17,476 bases of DNA from an uncultured Clostridium sp. GTDB taxonomy: Bacteria; Bacillota; Clostridia; Lachnospirales; Lachnospiraceae. The notes below the pieces were generated by a model. That model was not told the DNA's origin, did not search any database, and saw only the letters and a program-made list of their open reading frames with translations. Position 1 is the first letter of the stretch. Each line of letters begins with the position of its first letter. A program made the position numbers and the translations under genes. This document shows positions 1 through 7,100 of this stretch, piece by piece. The stretch lies in contig UQFC01000055.1 in the NCBI GenBank assembly GCA_900540335.1, positions 1 through 17,476 on the forward strand, given 5' to 3'.

Positions 1-150
1 CCGTCTAAAGCCAGTGGGATTGCGGTAGCCTTTTTTCAACAAAATATCTTCTGCTCGAAAACTGAAAAAATTTTTAAATACCGTTTTGACCATCCAATAT
101 AAAACAAACAGGCAATTCCCAGATATCATCATTGACAAAATGATGTTCAT
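1..150 (-). CDS. BlaR1-like M56 family membrane metalloprotease/sensor, N-terminal fragment (runs off the left edge)
   Basis: Only the first 50 codons are in the window; the frame is open to base 1. The ATG at 148-150 has an AGAGG ribosome binding site about 8 nt upstream. The N-terminus starts with a hydrophobic segment (residues about 3-22), followed by a basic stretch (KTVFKNFF...), as in the first membrane helix of BlaR1/MecR1-type proteins. It lies only 10 bp after the stop codon of a BlaI/MecI-type repressor and in the same direction. That gene pairing is the main reason for the call, because the zinc-binding HExxH motif and any ligand-binding domain would lie outside the window. In the family, BlaR1 senses a signal outside the cell and triggers cleavage of BlaI. 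The signal here is unknown and need not be a beta-lactam. Confidence 0.6.
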   Translation of the reverse strand, partial: MNIILSMMISGNCLFVLYWMVKTVFKNFFSFRAEDILLKKGYRNPTGFRR

Positions 151-160
151 ATATATTCCT

Positions 161-520
161 CTACCGATATTTTTCTAATTCATTCATCAAGCCTTCCATA
201 TCATTTTGATTTAAACCTTTATGCCCTGATAGTGCTACTACAAATTTTTTAAAAGAACCTCCAAACTCCTCCTTTAAAAATTCTCTGGCTTTTCCTGTTT
301 GAAATTCTTCTTTCGTGCATGTATAAATATATTTGCGCCCATTCTGTACTGCTAATCCCTTTTTTATTAATCGCGATAAAAATGTATTGATTGTCTGGCG
401 TTTCCACAGAATGCCGTCTTTCTCAAGTTCTGCGCCCAGTTCTGCTATGGTCATCCACTGAGCATATTTCCATAGAATATCCATAATCTTCTGTTCTGAA
501 TCTGTTAAAGAATAATTCAT
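161..520 (-). CDS. BlaI/MecI/CopY-family winged-helix transcriptional repressor
   Basis: A 119-residue protein, the usual length for BlaI/MecI. It starts with the family-typical pattern (LTDSEQKIMDILW, residues 5-17). The winged-helix recognition region follows (WKRQTINTFLSRLIKKGL, about 39-56), then a wing (NGRKYIYTC) and a C-terminal dimerisation helix region. The ATG at 520 follows an AGGAGG sequence with good spacing. In the family these dimers bind TACA/TGTA dyads and are inactivated when the partner BlaR1 protease is triggered. Here the promoter immediately upstream carries such a dyad between -35 and -10, so the gene very likely represses itself and the BlaR1-like gene 10 bp downstream. 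No beta-lactamase or PBP2a gene is visible. The likely second target is the divergent secreted-protein unit, whose promoter has a similar dyad. Confidence 0.9.
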   Translation of the reverse strand: MNYSLTDSEQKIMDILWKYAQWMTIAELGAELEKDGILWKRQTINTFLSRLIKKGLAVQNGRKYIYTCTKEEFQTGKAREFLKEEFGGSFKKFVVALSGHKGLNQNDMEGLMNELEKYR

Positions 521-539
521 TTTTCTTTCCTCCTGTTTT

Positions 540-568
540 ATATTACTACATTATTGTAGTCGTGTCAA
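540..568 (-). promoter_or_regulatory. Sigma-A promoter of the BlaI-like/BlaR1-like operon with built-in BlaI-type operator
   Basis: Reading the minus strand, a perfect -35 TTGACA (563-568) is followed by a 17-bp spacer and the -10 TAATAT (540-545). A dyad ACTACA-TTAT-TGTAGT (545-560) fills the spacer and overlaps the -10. Half-sites TACA/TGTA are the family signature of BlaI/MecI/CopY operators. Bound repressor would block RNA polymerase, so the operon should be autoregulated. The promoter and dyad are read directly; the binding protein is inferred. Confidence 0.85.
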
Positions 569-588
569 TTTGTTTATATGCTTTCCAA

Positions 589-754
589 AAATTTTGCAAC
601 AGTTCAGTCTTGAGGGTATTCAGTCAGGAAAGCTCGTTAAAAGTTTGCTTTCATAAAAGTCTTGATGCTTGAATCCACATAAGGCAAACGCCTAAAGCTT
701 CTTGTTCGCTGTGAGCGGGGCAAAAAGATGCAAGGCTGAACTGTTACAGAATTT
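589..754. repeat. 166-bp imperfect palindromic element with 24-bp inverted ends
   Basis: The ends 589-612 and 731-754 are inverted copies matching at 21 of 24 positions, with the central AACAGTTCAG identical. Inner sequence is also partly self-complementary (GTTTGCTTT near 642-651 against AAGGCAAAC near 681-689), so the whole segment could fold into one long hairpin. It lies between the two divergent promoters and has no convincing coding capacity. It could be a MITE-like or REP-like repeat or a structured RNA. Copy number elsewhere in the genome cannot be seen from here. Confidence 0.55.
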
Positions 755-776
755 CTTCGTAAAAATATTGTTTATA

Positions 777-829
777 TTGACATTCTCCACAAATTATTAT
801 ATTATAAAAATGACTATAATAATTAGTCG
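777..829 (+). promoter_or_regulatory. Promoter of the secreted-protein unit with BlaI-operator-like dyad near the start point
   Basis: TTGACA (777-782) is followed by a 17-bp spacer and TATTAT (800-805). Directly after it lies the dyad GACTA-TAATAAT-TAGTC (812-828), which would cover the transcription start. Read on the minus strand, both this site and the operator in front of the BlaI-like gene begin CGACTA and have TAGT in the second arm; spacing differs by one base. This suggests shared control by the BlaI-type repressor. The flanking A5/T6 runs also let the site form a weak hairpin, so an attenuator is the alternative reading. The rest of the non-coding stretch 521-912 holds the palindromic element and nothing else I can recognise. 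Confidence 0.6.
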
Positions 830-912
830 TTTTTTATTTCTTTTCTGCTTTTATATTAGCTTTTTTAGTTTACATATTATGAATATTTGTTTATAAAAGA
901 GAGGTGATTCCA

Positions 913-1005
913 ATGTACTGGATTTCATTAATAACAACGGCTCAAAATAAACTGACTATGTTGAGTTGTTGTCATGTAAAAAATCTAAATTTGAAAAAAG
1001 TCTAA
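913..1005 (+). CDS. Small ORF, 30 aa, unknown function (possible leader peptide)
   Basis: The ATG is preceded by an excellent ribosome binding site (GAGAGGTGATT, about 6-7 nt spacing), which is the main support. The 30-residue product begins MYWISLITTAQ, contains a CysCys pair (residues 19-20) and ends in a basic NLKKV tail. It lies between the promoter at 777-805 and the secreted-protein gene, so it would be the first cistron of that transcript. It has no recognisable domain or convincing signal peptide. It could be a leader peptide, a small secreted or membrane-active peptide, or a chance ORF. Confidence 0.45.
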   Translation: MYWISLITTAQNKLTMLSCCHVKNLNLKKV

Positions 1006-1054
1006 TTACCATATAATTCAAATAAAAAAGGAGATTTACAATGATAACAAAAAA

Positions 1055-1672
1055 TTGATAAGTTTAGTTTTAACACTTATGATGTGTCTGTCTCTGTACG
1101 TTCCGTCTTTTGCATCCGAAGTTAACACAACATCTTTTGAAGAGTTACCTGAAATGATTGGAATCTTAACAACTGATAAAGGAGAACAGCATATTATTAA
1201 AGGAACCTTAGTATCAAGCCCCCCGTCAACTCGAAATCTTGGAAATAATAACCACATAACTTATAAATATGATTTACCAATTTCACCAAAAGCAAGTGGA
1301 TTAACAAAAGAAAGTGACCAAGATAGCGGTCTTGCTTCAACTGTTTATTTAACCATTACCTATACTCACAAAAACACACCAACTGAGTATCTTCTAACCA
1401 ATGTATCTGGATACTGGGTAATTACTGATTCAAAAGCGTCTGTTGAATCTGCATCAGTGTCATACGGTTGCAGCGGTCTTTTCCCCGCTCCAACTACTCA
1501 GAGCGTCACAGACCGCTCTGTATCTAATTATTTTAATATTTCCACGGGTTTTACAAATTATGTAACATCCTCTTCCAATGCTGTAATGGGTGCAAATTTG
1601 ACTGTAAATTACTTAATGGGGACAGCTCGAAGATGGTCTTTTACTCTCCCCAACCTTCTCTTTAACAACTAA
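1055..1672 (+). CDS. Putative secreted protein of unknown family; start disrupted by a frameshift at an A-tract
   Basis: The reading frame is open from a TTG at 1055, but the natural start is almost certainly the ATG at 1041. That ATG has a strong AAGGAG ribosome binding site, yet reads five codons (MITKN) into a TGA at 1056-1058. A -1 shift at the A6 run (1049-1054) joins it to the long frame and gives a complete Sec signal peptide: a KK n-region, a hydrophobic core, and a cleavage site after SFA. The mature part is about 180 residues, rich in Ser, Thr, Asn and Tyr, with no membrane helix, suggesting a beta-rich extracellular protein. I do not recognise the family. The next in-frame ATGs (1079, 1082) would lose most of the signal peptide. 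This may be programmed frameshifting, phase variation, a decaying gene or a sequence error. It probably belongs to the BlaI-controlled unit. Confidence 0.7.
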   Translation: MISLVLTLMMCLSLYVPSFASEVNTTSFEELPEMIGILTTDKGEQHIIKGTLVSSPPSTRNLGNNNHITYKYDLPISPKASGLTKESDQDSGLASTVYLTITYTHKNTPTEYLLTNVSGYWVITDSKASVESASVSYGCSGLFPAPTTQSVTDRSVSNYFNISTGFTNYVTSSSNAVMGANLTVNYLMGTARRWSFTLPNLLFNN

Positions 1673-1760
1673 GCAAGTAAACTTTCATTCTGCTACATCA
1701 ATCTGGTATAGGATCTATTCCTGCAACGCCGCTGGTTTCATTTAATGGGAGGGATACATC

Positions 1761-2168
1761 ATGAAACACAAAAAATGTTACTGTCTATGTGGGATCATAA
1801 TCACAGCTTCGGTTATCCTGGGTATCTGCCACCAATTGATACTGGAGCCGCTTCGTGCACGGACATTCCAGATCTCACCCTGGGAAATTCTTTTCATTGA
1901 CTTTGCCCGACCGGCGTTTTGGATCTGTACTGGAATTATTGGAACTCTTGTAGTTTTCCAGAAACAAACCGTGCATCGTTTTCACAAAGTATTTCTTTGG
2001 TGCGGGATTGCTCTGGCAGCAGGCTGCTACAGACTCATCTTATGCTCCATCACGAGCTTGTCCGTTCTGGCAGCGCCTTCGAAGCTTCTTCCATGGCTTT
2101 TGAAAAGACCGGTTGTATTTCTTATTCCAGGCATACTGCTTGGACTTGGTCTCAGCGAAGGGGCTTAA
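1761..2168 (+). CDS. Small integral membrane protein, unknown function
   Basis: A 135-residue protein with a strong GGGAGGG ribosome binding site ahead of its ATG. It has about four hydrophobic segments (roughly residues 9-27, 46-68, 78-104 and 113-131) separated by short basic loops. It begins MKHKKCYCLCG. No catalytic or transporter motif is visible and I do not recognise the family. It follows the secreted-protein gene by 88 bp with no terminator between them, so co-transcription is likely. A strong hairpin follows at 2219-2261. It might help export, anchor or give immunity to the secreted product, but that is only inference from position. Confidence 0.7.
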   Translation: MKHKKCYCLCGIIITASVILGICHQLILEPLRARTFQISPWEILFIDFARPAFWICTGIIGTLVVFQKQTVHRFHKVFLWCGIALAAGCYRLILCSITSLSVLAAPSKLLPWLLKRPVVFLIPGILLGLGLSEGA

Positions 2169-2218
2169 AGAACATTCTCAAAAAATCCTGGTGCTGACAC
2201 CCTTTCCTGTACAAAGAA

Positions 2219-2261
2219 ATATGGAGTGGATCCACTGCAAAACAGTCAATCCACTCCATAT
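2219..2261. terminator. Hairpin between convergent units, likely bidirectional terminator
   Basis: A perfect 13-bp stem (2219-2231 with 2249-2261) whose loop adds a further ACTG/CAGT pairing. It lies between the plus-strand membrane-protein gene and the end of the minus-strand pst-pho operon. On the minus strand it is followed by TTTCTTT; on the plus strand the T-richness is weaker and displaced (TCTTTTCTTT from about 2273). Termination of phoR transcription is the better supported role. Confidence 0.6.
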
Positions 2262-2347
2262 AATAAGGTCTATCTTTTCTTTCCTGTCTATTTATCACCT
2301 GTCCAAACAGCAATTTCTTCAAACAAGCGAATGACAGTTCCACACGG

Positions 2348-4021
2348 CTAAAACACCAGCCGGATTCTCGTTCCCTCTCCCAGCCTGCTTTCCATCTCCA
2401 CCTTTGCCTGGTGGTAAATGGCGCCGTGCTTCACAATGGAAAGACCCAGGCCGGTACCTCCAATCTGCTTGGAATGGCTTTTATCTACCCGGTAAAACCG
2501 CTCGAAAATCCGCTCCTTATCTTCTTCCGGAATCCCGATTCCCGTATCCTCCACAGTTACTGTAGGATGTCCCTTTTCCTTTACTACAGTTACATGCACC
2601 AGTCCGCCGGGCTTATTATACTTTACTGCATTTTCACAGATATTAAATATCATTTCATCCAGAAGCTGAGCTGCTCCGGAAACCACCGCCGGACTTCCCT
2701 TAATATCAATCGCCACTCCAGCCTTCTTTGCCATGTCCCCCATCCGCTTTACCACATCAGAGGCAATCTGGTACAGATCTACCGGTCCTTTTTCCAGCTC
2801 TACATTGCCCTCATCCAGACGGGACAGCTTGATAATATCCCCTACCAGAGTAATCAGACGCTGAGCCTCCACATAGATTTTTTCTGAAAAACGCCCCATA
2901 TCCGCTGCCGGTACCAGCCCGTTTTTCATAATCTCCGCATACCCGGAAATGGAAGTCAGAGGTGTTTTCAGCTCGTGGGAAACATTTGCTGTAAACTCCC
3001 TGCGAAGCCCCTCTCTGTTCTGCTGCTCTGTCACATCAAGAATCACAACAACAGCGCCCCAGCGGTTTTCAGACTCTGCTACCGGATTGGCAATAATCTG
3101 ATAATGGCGTCCGTTTAAATCCAGATTCTGCTCACATCTCTGCCCCGACAAAGCCTCGTCCACTACCTGCCGGAAGCTGCTGGAACGGTTTAAACTCAGC
3201 ACATTGATGTTGCCGTTTCCGTTCTTTTTCATGTCTACACCCAGGATTCGGACTGCGCTGGAATTATAGGAAATCACATCCGCTTTACTGTCTACAACAA
3301 TAAAGCCTTCCCGCATATTTTCTGTAATTGCAGTAAATTCCTCCTGCTTTTCCCGGAGAGTTTCCATCTGCTCCCGAATGGTTTCCTTCTGCTTTTCCAG
3401 GCGGCGGACCAGAGGCGCCAGCTCATCATATACCTGCTCTGCCTGGGGATTCTTCGGATCCAGGCGGTTAATGGGATCAACAATCCTCTTTGTCTGGATC
3501 TCCGCCAGAACCATGGTAACTCCGAAAATTACAACTGCCATTACCACCATCCACGGTACTGTGTGAACCATAGTTGCAAGTCCGCTTCTCGTTGTACTGG
3601 CTACGCGAATAATCGTGCCATCCGTCAGCTTTCTGGCGTAATAATAGGTCTGCTCTGCCAGAGTATCAGAGATTCGCACACTCTCACCTGTGCCTGTTTT
3701 CAGCGCGCTGGAAACCTCCGGGCGATCCCTGTGATTTTCCAGGGATTCACTGTCCGCATAGCTGTCATAGAGAACCGTTCCGTCCTCCCCGATCCAGGTA
3801 ATCCGGTTAATATTATTGCCGTCTCCCCGGCTGGCCAGATGGGCAAGATAGTCTTCCCCGGAAACCTCTACAGCCGACTCCAGATACCGCACCTCTGTCA
3901 TTACTGCCAGCTGCATCTGCTCCTGCAGATCCCGGCAAAACAGCCAGGTTGTCACCAGCGTTGCCACTACCATGGAAAACAGGGCAACCAGACACATATT
4001 CCAATAGATTTTCCGTTTCAT
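2348..4021 (-). CDS. phoR: PhoR, phosphate-regulon sensor histidine kinase
   Basis: A 557-residue membrane kinase. The first membrane helix is at about 10-28, then an extracytoplasmic domain (about 30-150), a second helix (about 153-175), and a short HAMP-like linker with a coiled coil (about 178-228). A PAS domain (about 229-335) comes next, then the kinase core. The phospho-acceptor is H349 in the VSHELKTPL motif. The N-box is at 460-464 (NICEN), G1 at 492-497 (DTGIGI), the F-box near 506-510, and G2 at 521-527 (GGTGLGL). All catalytic motifs are intact. Its ATG overlaps the phoB stop codon (ATGA), so the two are translationally coupled. In the family, PhoR does not bind phosphate directly but reads the state of the Pst transporter through PhoU. 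It is the last gene of the operon. Confidence 0.95.
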   Translation of the reverse strand: MKRKIYWNMCLVALFSMVVATLVTTWLFCRDLQEQMQLAVMTEVRYLESAVEVSGEDYLAHLASRGDGNNINRITWIGEDGTVLYDSYADSESLENHRDRPEVSSALKTGTGESVRISDTLAEQTYYYARKLTDGTIIRVASTTRSGLATMVHTVPWMVVMAVVIFGVTMVLAEIQTKRIVDPINRLDPKNPQAEQVYDELAPLVRRLEKQKETIREQMETLREKQEEFTAITENMREGFIVVDSKADVISYNSSAVRILGVDMKKNGNGNINVLSLNRSSSFRQVVDEALSGQRCEQNLDLNGRHYQIIANPVAESENRWGAVVVILDVTEQQNREGLRREFTANVSHELKTPLTSISGYAEIMKNGLVPAADMGRFSEKIYVEAQRLITLVGDIIKLSRLDEGNVELEKGPVDLYQIASDVVKRMGDMAKKAGVAIDIKGSPAVVSGAAQLLDEMIFNICENAVKYNKPGGLVHVTVVKEKGHPTVTVEDTGIGIPEEDKERIFERFYRVDKSHSKQIGGTGLGLSIVKHGAIYHQAKVEMESRLGEGTRIRLVF

Positions 4022-4692
4022 CCGATTTCCTCCATCTTATAGCCTACGCCGCGGATGGTTTCAATATAGCCGCTGGCTGCTCCCAGCTTCTGCCGGAGGG
4101 TCCGGATATGAACATCCACAGTCCTTGTCTCCCCGTCGAAATCATAGCCCCAGATTCTGGACAAAAGCTGATCTCTTGTAAGAACCATTCCTTCATTTTC
4201 CATCAGATAGCAAAGCAGCTCAAACTCCTTAAAGGTAAGAATTACCGGCTGATCATTAACCTTAACCGTATGCTTGGCCGGATCTACCACAATAGGACCA
4301 ACCTGAAGAAGCCCGCCCTTTTTCTCCGGCTCCGCTCTCCGAAGCAGAGCCCGTACCCGGGATACCAGCTCCATCATTCCAAAAGGCTTTGGAATGTAAT
4401 CGTCGGCTCCGCTGTCCAGACCAATCACCTTGTCATACTCCGTTCCCTTTGCCGTCAGCATAATTACCGGAAGCCGCGCCGTCTGCGCCGAATCCCGAAG
4501 CTTCCGCAAAATCGTCAGACCATCCTCGTCCGGCAGCATAATATCAAGCAGAGCCATAGAGGGCTGCTCCTCCTTCATGGCCTCCCAGAACTCCCTGGCG
4601 CAGGAAAATCCCTTTGCCGAAAATCCCGTGGACTGCAGGGTGTAAATCACCAGTTCCCGGATACTGTTGTCATCTTCTACCAGATAAATCAT
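4018..4692 (-). CDS. phoB: PhoB/PhoP-type response regulator of the phosphate regulon
   Basis: A 224-residue OmpR/PhoB-family regulator. The receiver domain (1-118) has the acidic pair E6/D7-D8, phospho-acceptor D50, T80 and K102. The winged-helix DNA-binding domain (about 128-222) ends with the typical TVDVHIRTLRQKL recognition helix and a RGVGYKM wing. The frame is open further upstream, but the start MIYLVEDD at 4692 fits the family and has an AGGAGG upstream. It lies 20 bp after phoU and overlaps phoR by 4 bp. Phosphorylated by PhoR, it should bind the TTTACA repeats upstream of pstS and activate the operon that encodes it, a positive loop. In Bacillus-type naming it would be phoP. Confidence 0.94.
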   Translation of the reverse strand: MIYLVEDDNSIRELVIYTLQSTGFSAKGFSCAREFWEAMKEEQPSMALLDIMLPDEDGLTILRKLRDSAQTARLPVIMLTAKGTEYDKVIGLDSGADDYIPKPFGMMELVSRVRALLRRAEPEKKGGLLQVGPIVVDPAKHTVKVNDQPVILTFKEFELLCYLMENEGMVLTRDQLLSRIWGYDFDGETRTVDVHIRTLRQKLGAASGYIETIRGVGYKMEEIG

Positions 4693-4712
4693 TCTGCCTG
4701 CTTCCTCCTGTT

Positions 4713-5360
4713 CTACTCCAGATGAGTCCCGGTAATGGAATACTCCACCCACTCGGCAATATTCGTGGCATGATCACCGATTCGTTCAAAATATTTTGCA
4801 ATCATCAGCATATCAATGCAGAACTCTCCCAGCTCCTCATCCCGGTCTTCCCGGGTAAGCAAACCAATCAGCTCCTGCTTCACCTTGCCGAACAACTCAT
4901 CTACCACATCATCATAAAGAATCACTTCTTTTGCTATATTCAAATCCTTTTTTACAAAGGAATCAATACTCTCTGTTACCATCTTCATGGTCGCCTCTGC
5001 CATATCCCGGATGTGAATCCTGCTCTCGGTTTCCCTTCCCTGTAAAAAGCTGCAGATCTCCGCAATATCAGATGCCTGATCACCGATTCGTTCCATATCA
5101 GAAATCATTTTCAGAGCAGAAGAAACCTGTCTGAGATCCTTTGCCACAGGCTGCTGCTGCAGAAGAATTCTCATACAGAGATTTTCAATATCCCTCTCCT
5201 TCTGGTCGATTTCCCGATCCGTTTTATACACCTCATTGGTGAAATCCCCTTCCCTCATCAGGGTTCTTGATGCATAGGAAATCGCGTCCTCACACAGTGC
5301 TCCCATTCGAATCAGTTCCACATTCAACAGCTCCAGCTGTTCATCAAAACGATTGCGCAT
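4713..5360 (-). CDS. phoU: PhoU, negative regulator of the phosphate signalling complex
   Basis: A 215-residue, all-helical protein made of two related PhoU repeats of about 100 residues each. Each repeat carries the E/D-rich metal-binding helix (for example KMISDMERIGDQASDIAE and AKYFERIGDHATNIAEW). The ATG at 5360 is chosen over an in-frame TTG at 5369 because GGAGG lies about 10 nt before the ATG but only about 1 nt before the TTG. The ATG is 1 bp after the pstB stop codon. In the family PhoU links transporter state (via PstB) to PhoR, keeping PhoR inhibitory when phosphate is plentiful, and limits Pst activity. Full length, no anomalies. Confidence 0.94.
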   Translation of the reverse strand: MRNRFDEQLELLNVELIRMGALCEDAISYASRTLMREGDFTNEVYKTDREIDQKERDIENLCMRILLQQQPVAKDLRQVSSALKMISDMERIGDQASDIAEICSFLQGRETESRIHIRDMAEATMKMVTESIDSFVKKDLNIAKEVILYDDVVDELFGKVKQELIGLLTREDRDEELGEFCIDMLMIAKYFERIGDHATNIAEWVEYSITGTHLE

Positions 5361-5361
5361 A

Positions 5362-6111
5362 TCAGCCAAACCTCCCCGTAATATAATCTTCCGTCTTCTT
5401 GTTTCTCGGCATGGAGAAAATCTGTTCTGTCTCTCCGAATTCCACTACTTCTCCCAGAAGAAAAAATGCAGTTTTATCAGAAATACGCGCAGCCTGCTGC
5501 ATATTATGTGTTACCATAACAATAGTATAATCCTTTTTCAGTTCTACAGCAAGATCCTCTATTTTTGAAGTAGAAATCGGATCCAGAGCGGAGGTCGGTT
5601 CATCCATCAAAAGCACCTCCGGCTGTACTGCCAGTGCGCGGGCAATGCAAAGTCTCTGCTGCTGTCCGCCGGAAAGTCCCAGGGCGCTCTTCTTCAGACG
5701 GTCCTTCAGTTCATCCCAGATAGCTGCATCTCTCAGCGATTTTTCTACAATATCATCCAGCTGAAACTTTGAATGAATCCCATGGGTTCTGGGACCGAAA
5801 GCAATGTTATCATACACGCTCATAGGGAAGGGATTGGGCTTCTGAAATACCATTCCCACCCGTTTTCTCAGAAGATTAATATCCATATCTCCATAAATAT
5901 CTTCCCCGTCCAGCAGAATTTTCCCTGTTATTTTACATCCCTCAACCAGATCATTCATCCTGTTTAAGGACTTTAAAAGCGTCGATTTTCCGCATCCGGA
6001 CGGCCCGATAAAAGCGGTAATTTCATTTGCCTGAATATTTAAATCAATCCCCTTCAGGGCCTTAAAATCCCCGTAATACAGCTCCATATTCTGAATTGTC
6101 AGCTTATCCAT
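5362..6111 (-). CDS. pstB: PstB, ATPase of the high-affinity phosphate ABC transporter
   Basis: A 249-residue ABC ATPase with every motif in place: Walker A GPSGCGKS (36-43), Q-loop Q90, signature LSGGQ (146-150), Walker B VLLMDEP (166-172) and H-loop H202. The segment GPSGCGKSTLLKSLNRMND and the stretch VGMVFQKPNPFPMSVYDN are diagnostic for PstB over other importer ATPases. The ATG at 6111 is chosen because AGGAAAGGAAA precedes it; the upstream extension is not family-like. It sits on the cytoplasmic face of PstC/PstA and hydrolyses ATP to drive phosphate import. It is separated from pstA by 92 bp, the largest gap among the distal genes, in which I see no clear promoter or terminator. Confidence 0.96.
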   Translation of the reverse strand: MDKLTIQNMELYYGDFKALKGIDLNIQANEITAFIGPSGCGKSTLLKSLNRMNDLVEGCKITGKILLDGEDIYGDMDINLLRKRVGMVFQKPNPFPMSVYDNIAFGPRTHGIHSKFQLDDIVEKSLRDAAIWDELKDRLKKSALGLSGGQQQRLCIARALAVQPEVLLMDEPTSALDPISTSKIEDLAVELKKDYTIVMVTHNMQQAARISDKTAFFLLGEVVEFGETEQIFSMPRNKKTEDYITGRFG

Positions 6112-6203
6112 AAATTTCCTTTCCTGTTTTTCCAAACCTCTTTTTTCCTGATACAAACGGCCTTTTCAACAGCTGTCTATCCGATTTTCAGCTTTTCCGG
6201 TAT

Positions 6204-7100
6204 CTATTTTGCCACCATTTTTGCAATCATTCCGGATACGGCATTAATGCATACAACAATCACCAGAAGCACCACTGCCGTTGCGTAGGACTGATTGGTA
6301 TACAGCCCTTCATTGGTCAGCACATACATATGAACAGCCAGAGTCCGCCCGGAACCTAAAAGGCTTTCCGGAATTCCGGCCACGGTGCCTGCCGTATACA
6401 TCAAAGCTGCTGTCTCCCCTACTATTCGTCCAACTGCCAGAATAATTCCGGCCAGAATACCCGGAACTGCTGACGGAAGCACAATGCAAAAAACTGTTCT
6501 TAACCGTCCGGCTCCCAGTCCAAAGCTGCCTTCCCTGTAAGAATCCGGAACTGATTTTAACGCCTCCTCCGTTGTTCTCATAATCAGCGGAAGAATCATA
6601 ATCGCCAGAGTCAGAGCGCCGCCCAGAATGGTGTAGGACCACTGAAAGGTAACGGCAAACAGCAGAAAACCAAACAGGCCGTATACAATCGAAGGAATTC
6701 CCGATAAGGTTTCCGCTGTAATCCGAATCAAGGCCACCAGCTTATTTCCCCGCTTCGCATACTCCACCAGATAAATAGCGGAAAAAATCCCCAAAGGAGC
6801 TGCAATAATCAGAGAAAGCCCTGTCATAATAATGGTATTAATCAGAGCCGGCATCAGCGATACATTTTCGCTGTTATATTCCCATGCAAACAGATCCGGT
6901 GTCAGATACGGAACGCCCTTAATCAGAATATAAGCAAGTAAAAACAGAAGAGTCATCACTGTAATCAGAGCCGACATACTGACCAGAATCAGTAAAATCA
7001 AAGACAGAGGACTTCTTTTATAGGACTTCAGACGCTGAGAAAAGGTCTGACGGTTGATTGCCTGAATCTCTGCATTCTTCTTTTCCATATATGCTTCCAT
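6204..7100 (-). CDS. pstA: PstA, phosphate ABC transporter permease
   Basis: A 298-residue inner-membrane permease (BPD_transp_1 fold) with a cytoplasmic N-terminal tail of about 30 residues and about six membrane helices. The coupling (EAA-type) loop near residues 210-240 reads AVGRIVGETAALMYTAGT, typical of PstA. The ATG at 7100 shares its A with the pstC stop codon (TGATG), indicating translational coupling. A GTG one codon upstream or an internal ATG five codons later are possible alternatives. Together with PstC it forms the transmembrane channel. Length and helix pattern are normal for the family. Confidence 0.94.
   Translation of the reverse strand: MEAYMEKKNAEIQAINRQTFSQRLKSYKRSPLSLILLILVSMSALITVMTLLFLLAYILIKGVPYLTPDLFAWEYNSENVSLMPALINTIIMTGLSLIIAAPLGIFSAIYLVEYAKRGNKLVALIRITAETLSGIPSIVYGLFGFLLFAVTFQWSYTILGGALTLAIMILPLIMRTTEEALKSVPDSYREGSFGLGAGRLRTVFCIVLPSAVPGILAGIILAVGRIVGETAALMYTAGTVAGIPESLLGSGRTLAVHMYVLTNEGLYTNQSYATAVVLLVIVVCINAVSGMIAKMVAK

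Noticed and set aside
161..520. Reading the BlaI-like gene as evidence for a beta-lactam resistance locus
   Set aside because: No beta-lactamase or PBP gene is in the window, and BlaI/BlaR1-type pairs control many other targets.
811..835. A-run/GACTA/TAGTC/T-run as a rho-independent terminator
   Set aside because: The stem is short and AT-rich and sits at the transcription start of a good promoter; an operator-like dyad explains it better, though attenuation is not excluded.
702..896. Plus-strand 64-codon ORF with a hydrophobic product
   Set aside because: No ribosome binding site; it begins within the palindromic element and runs across the promoter and dyad; its hydrophobicity follows from AT-rich sequence.
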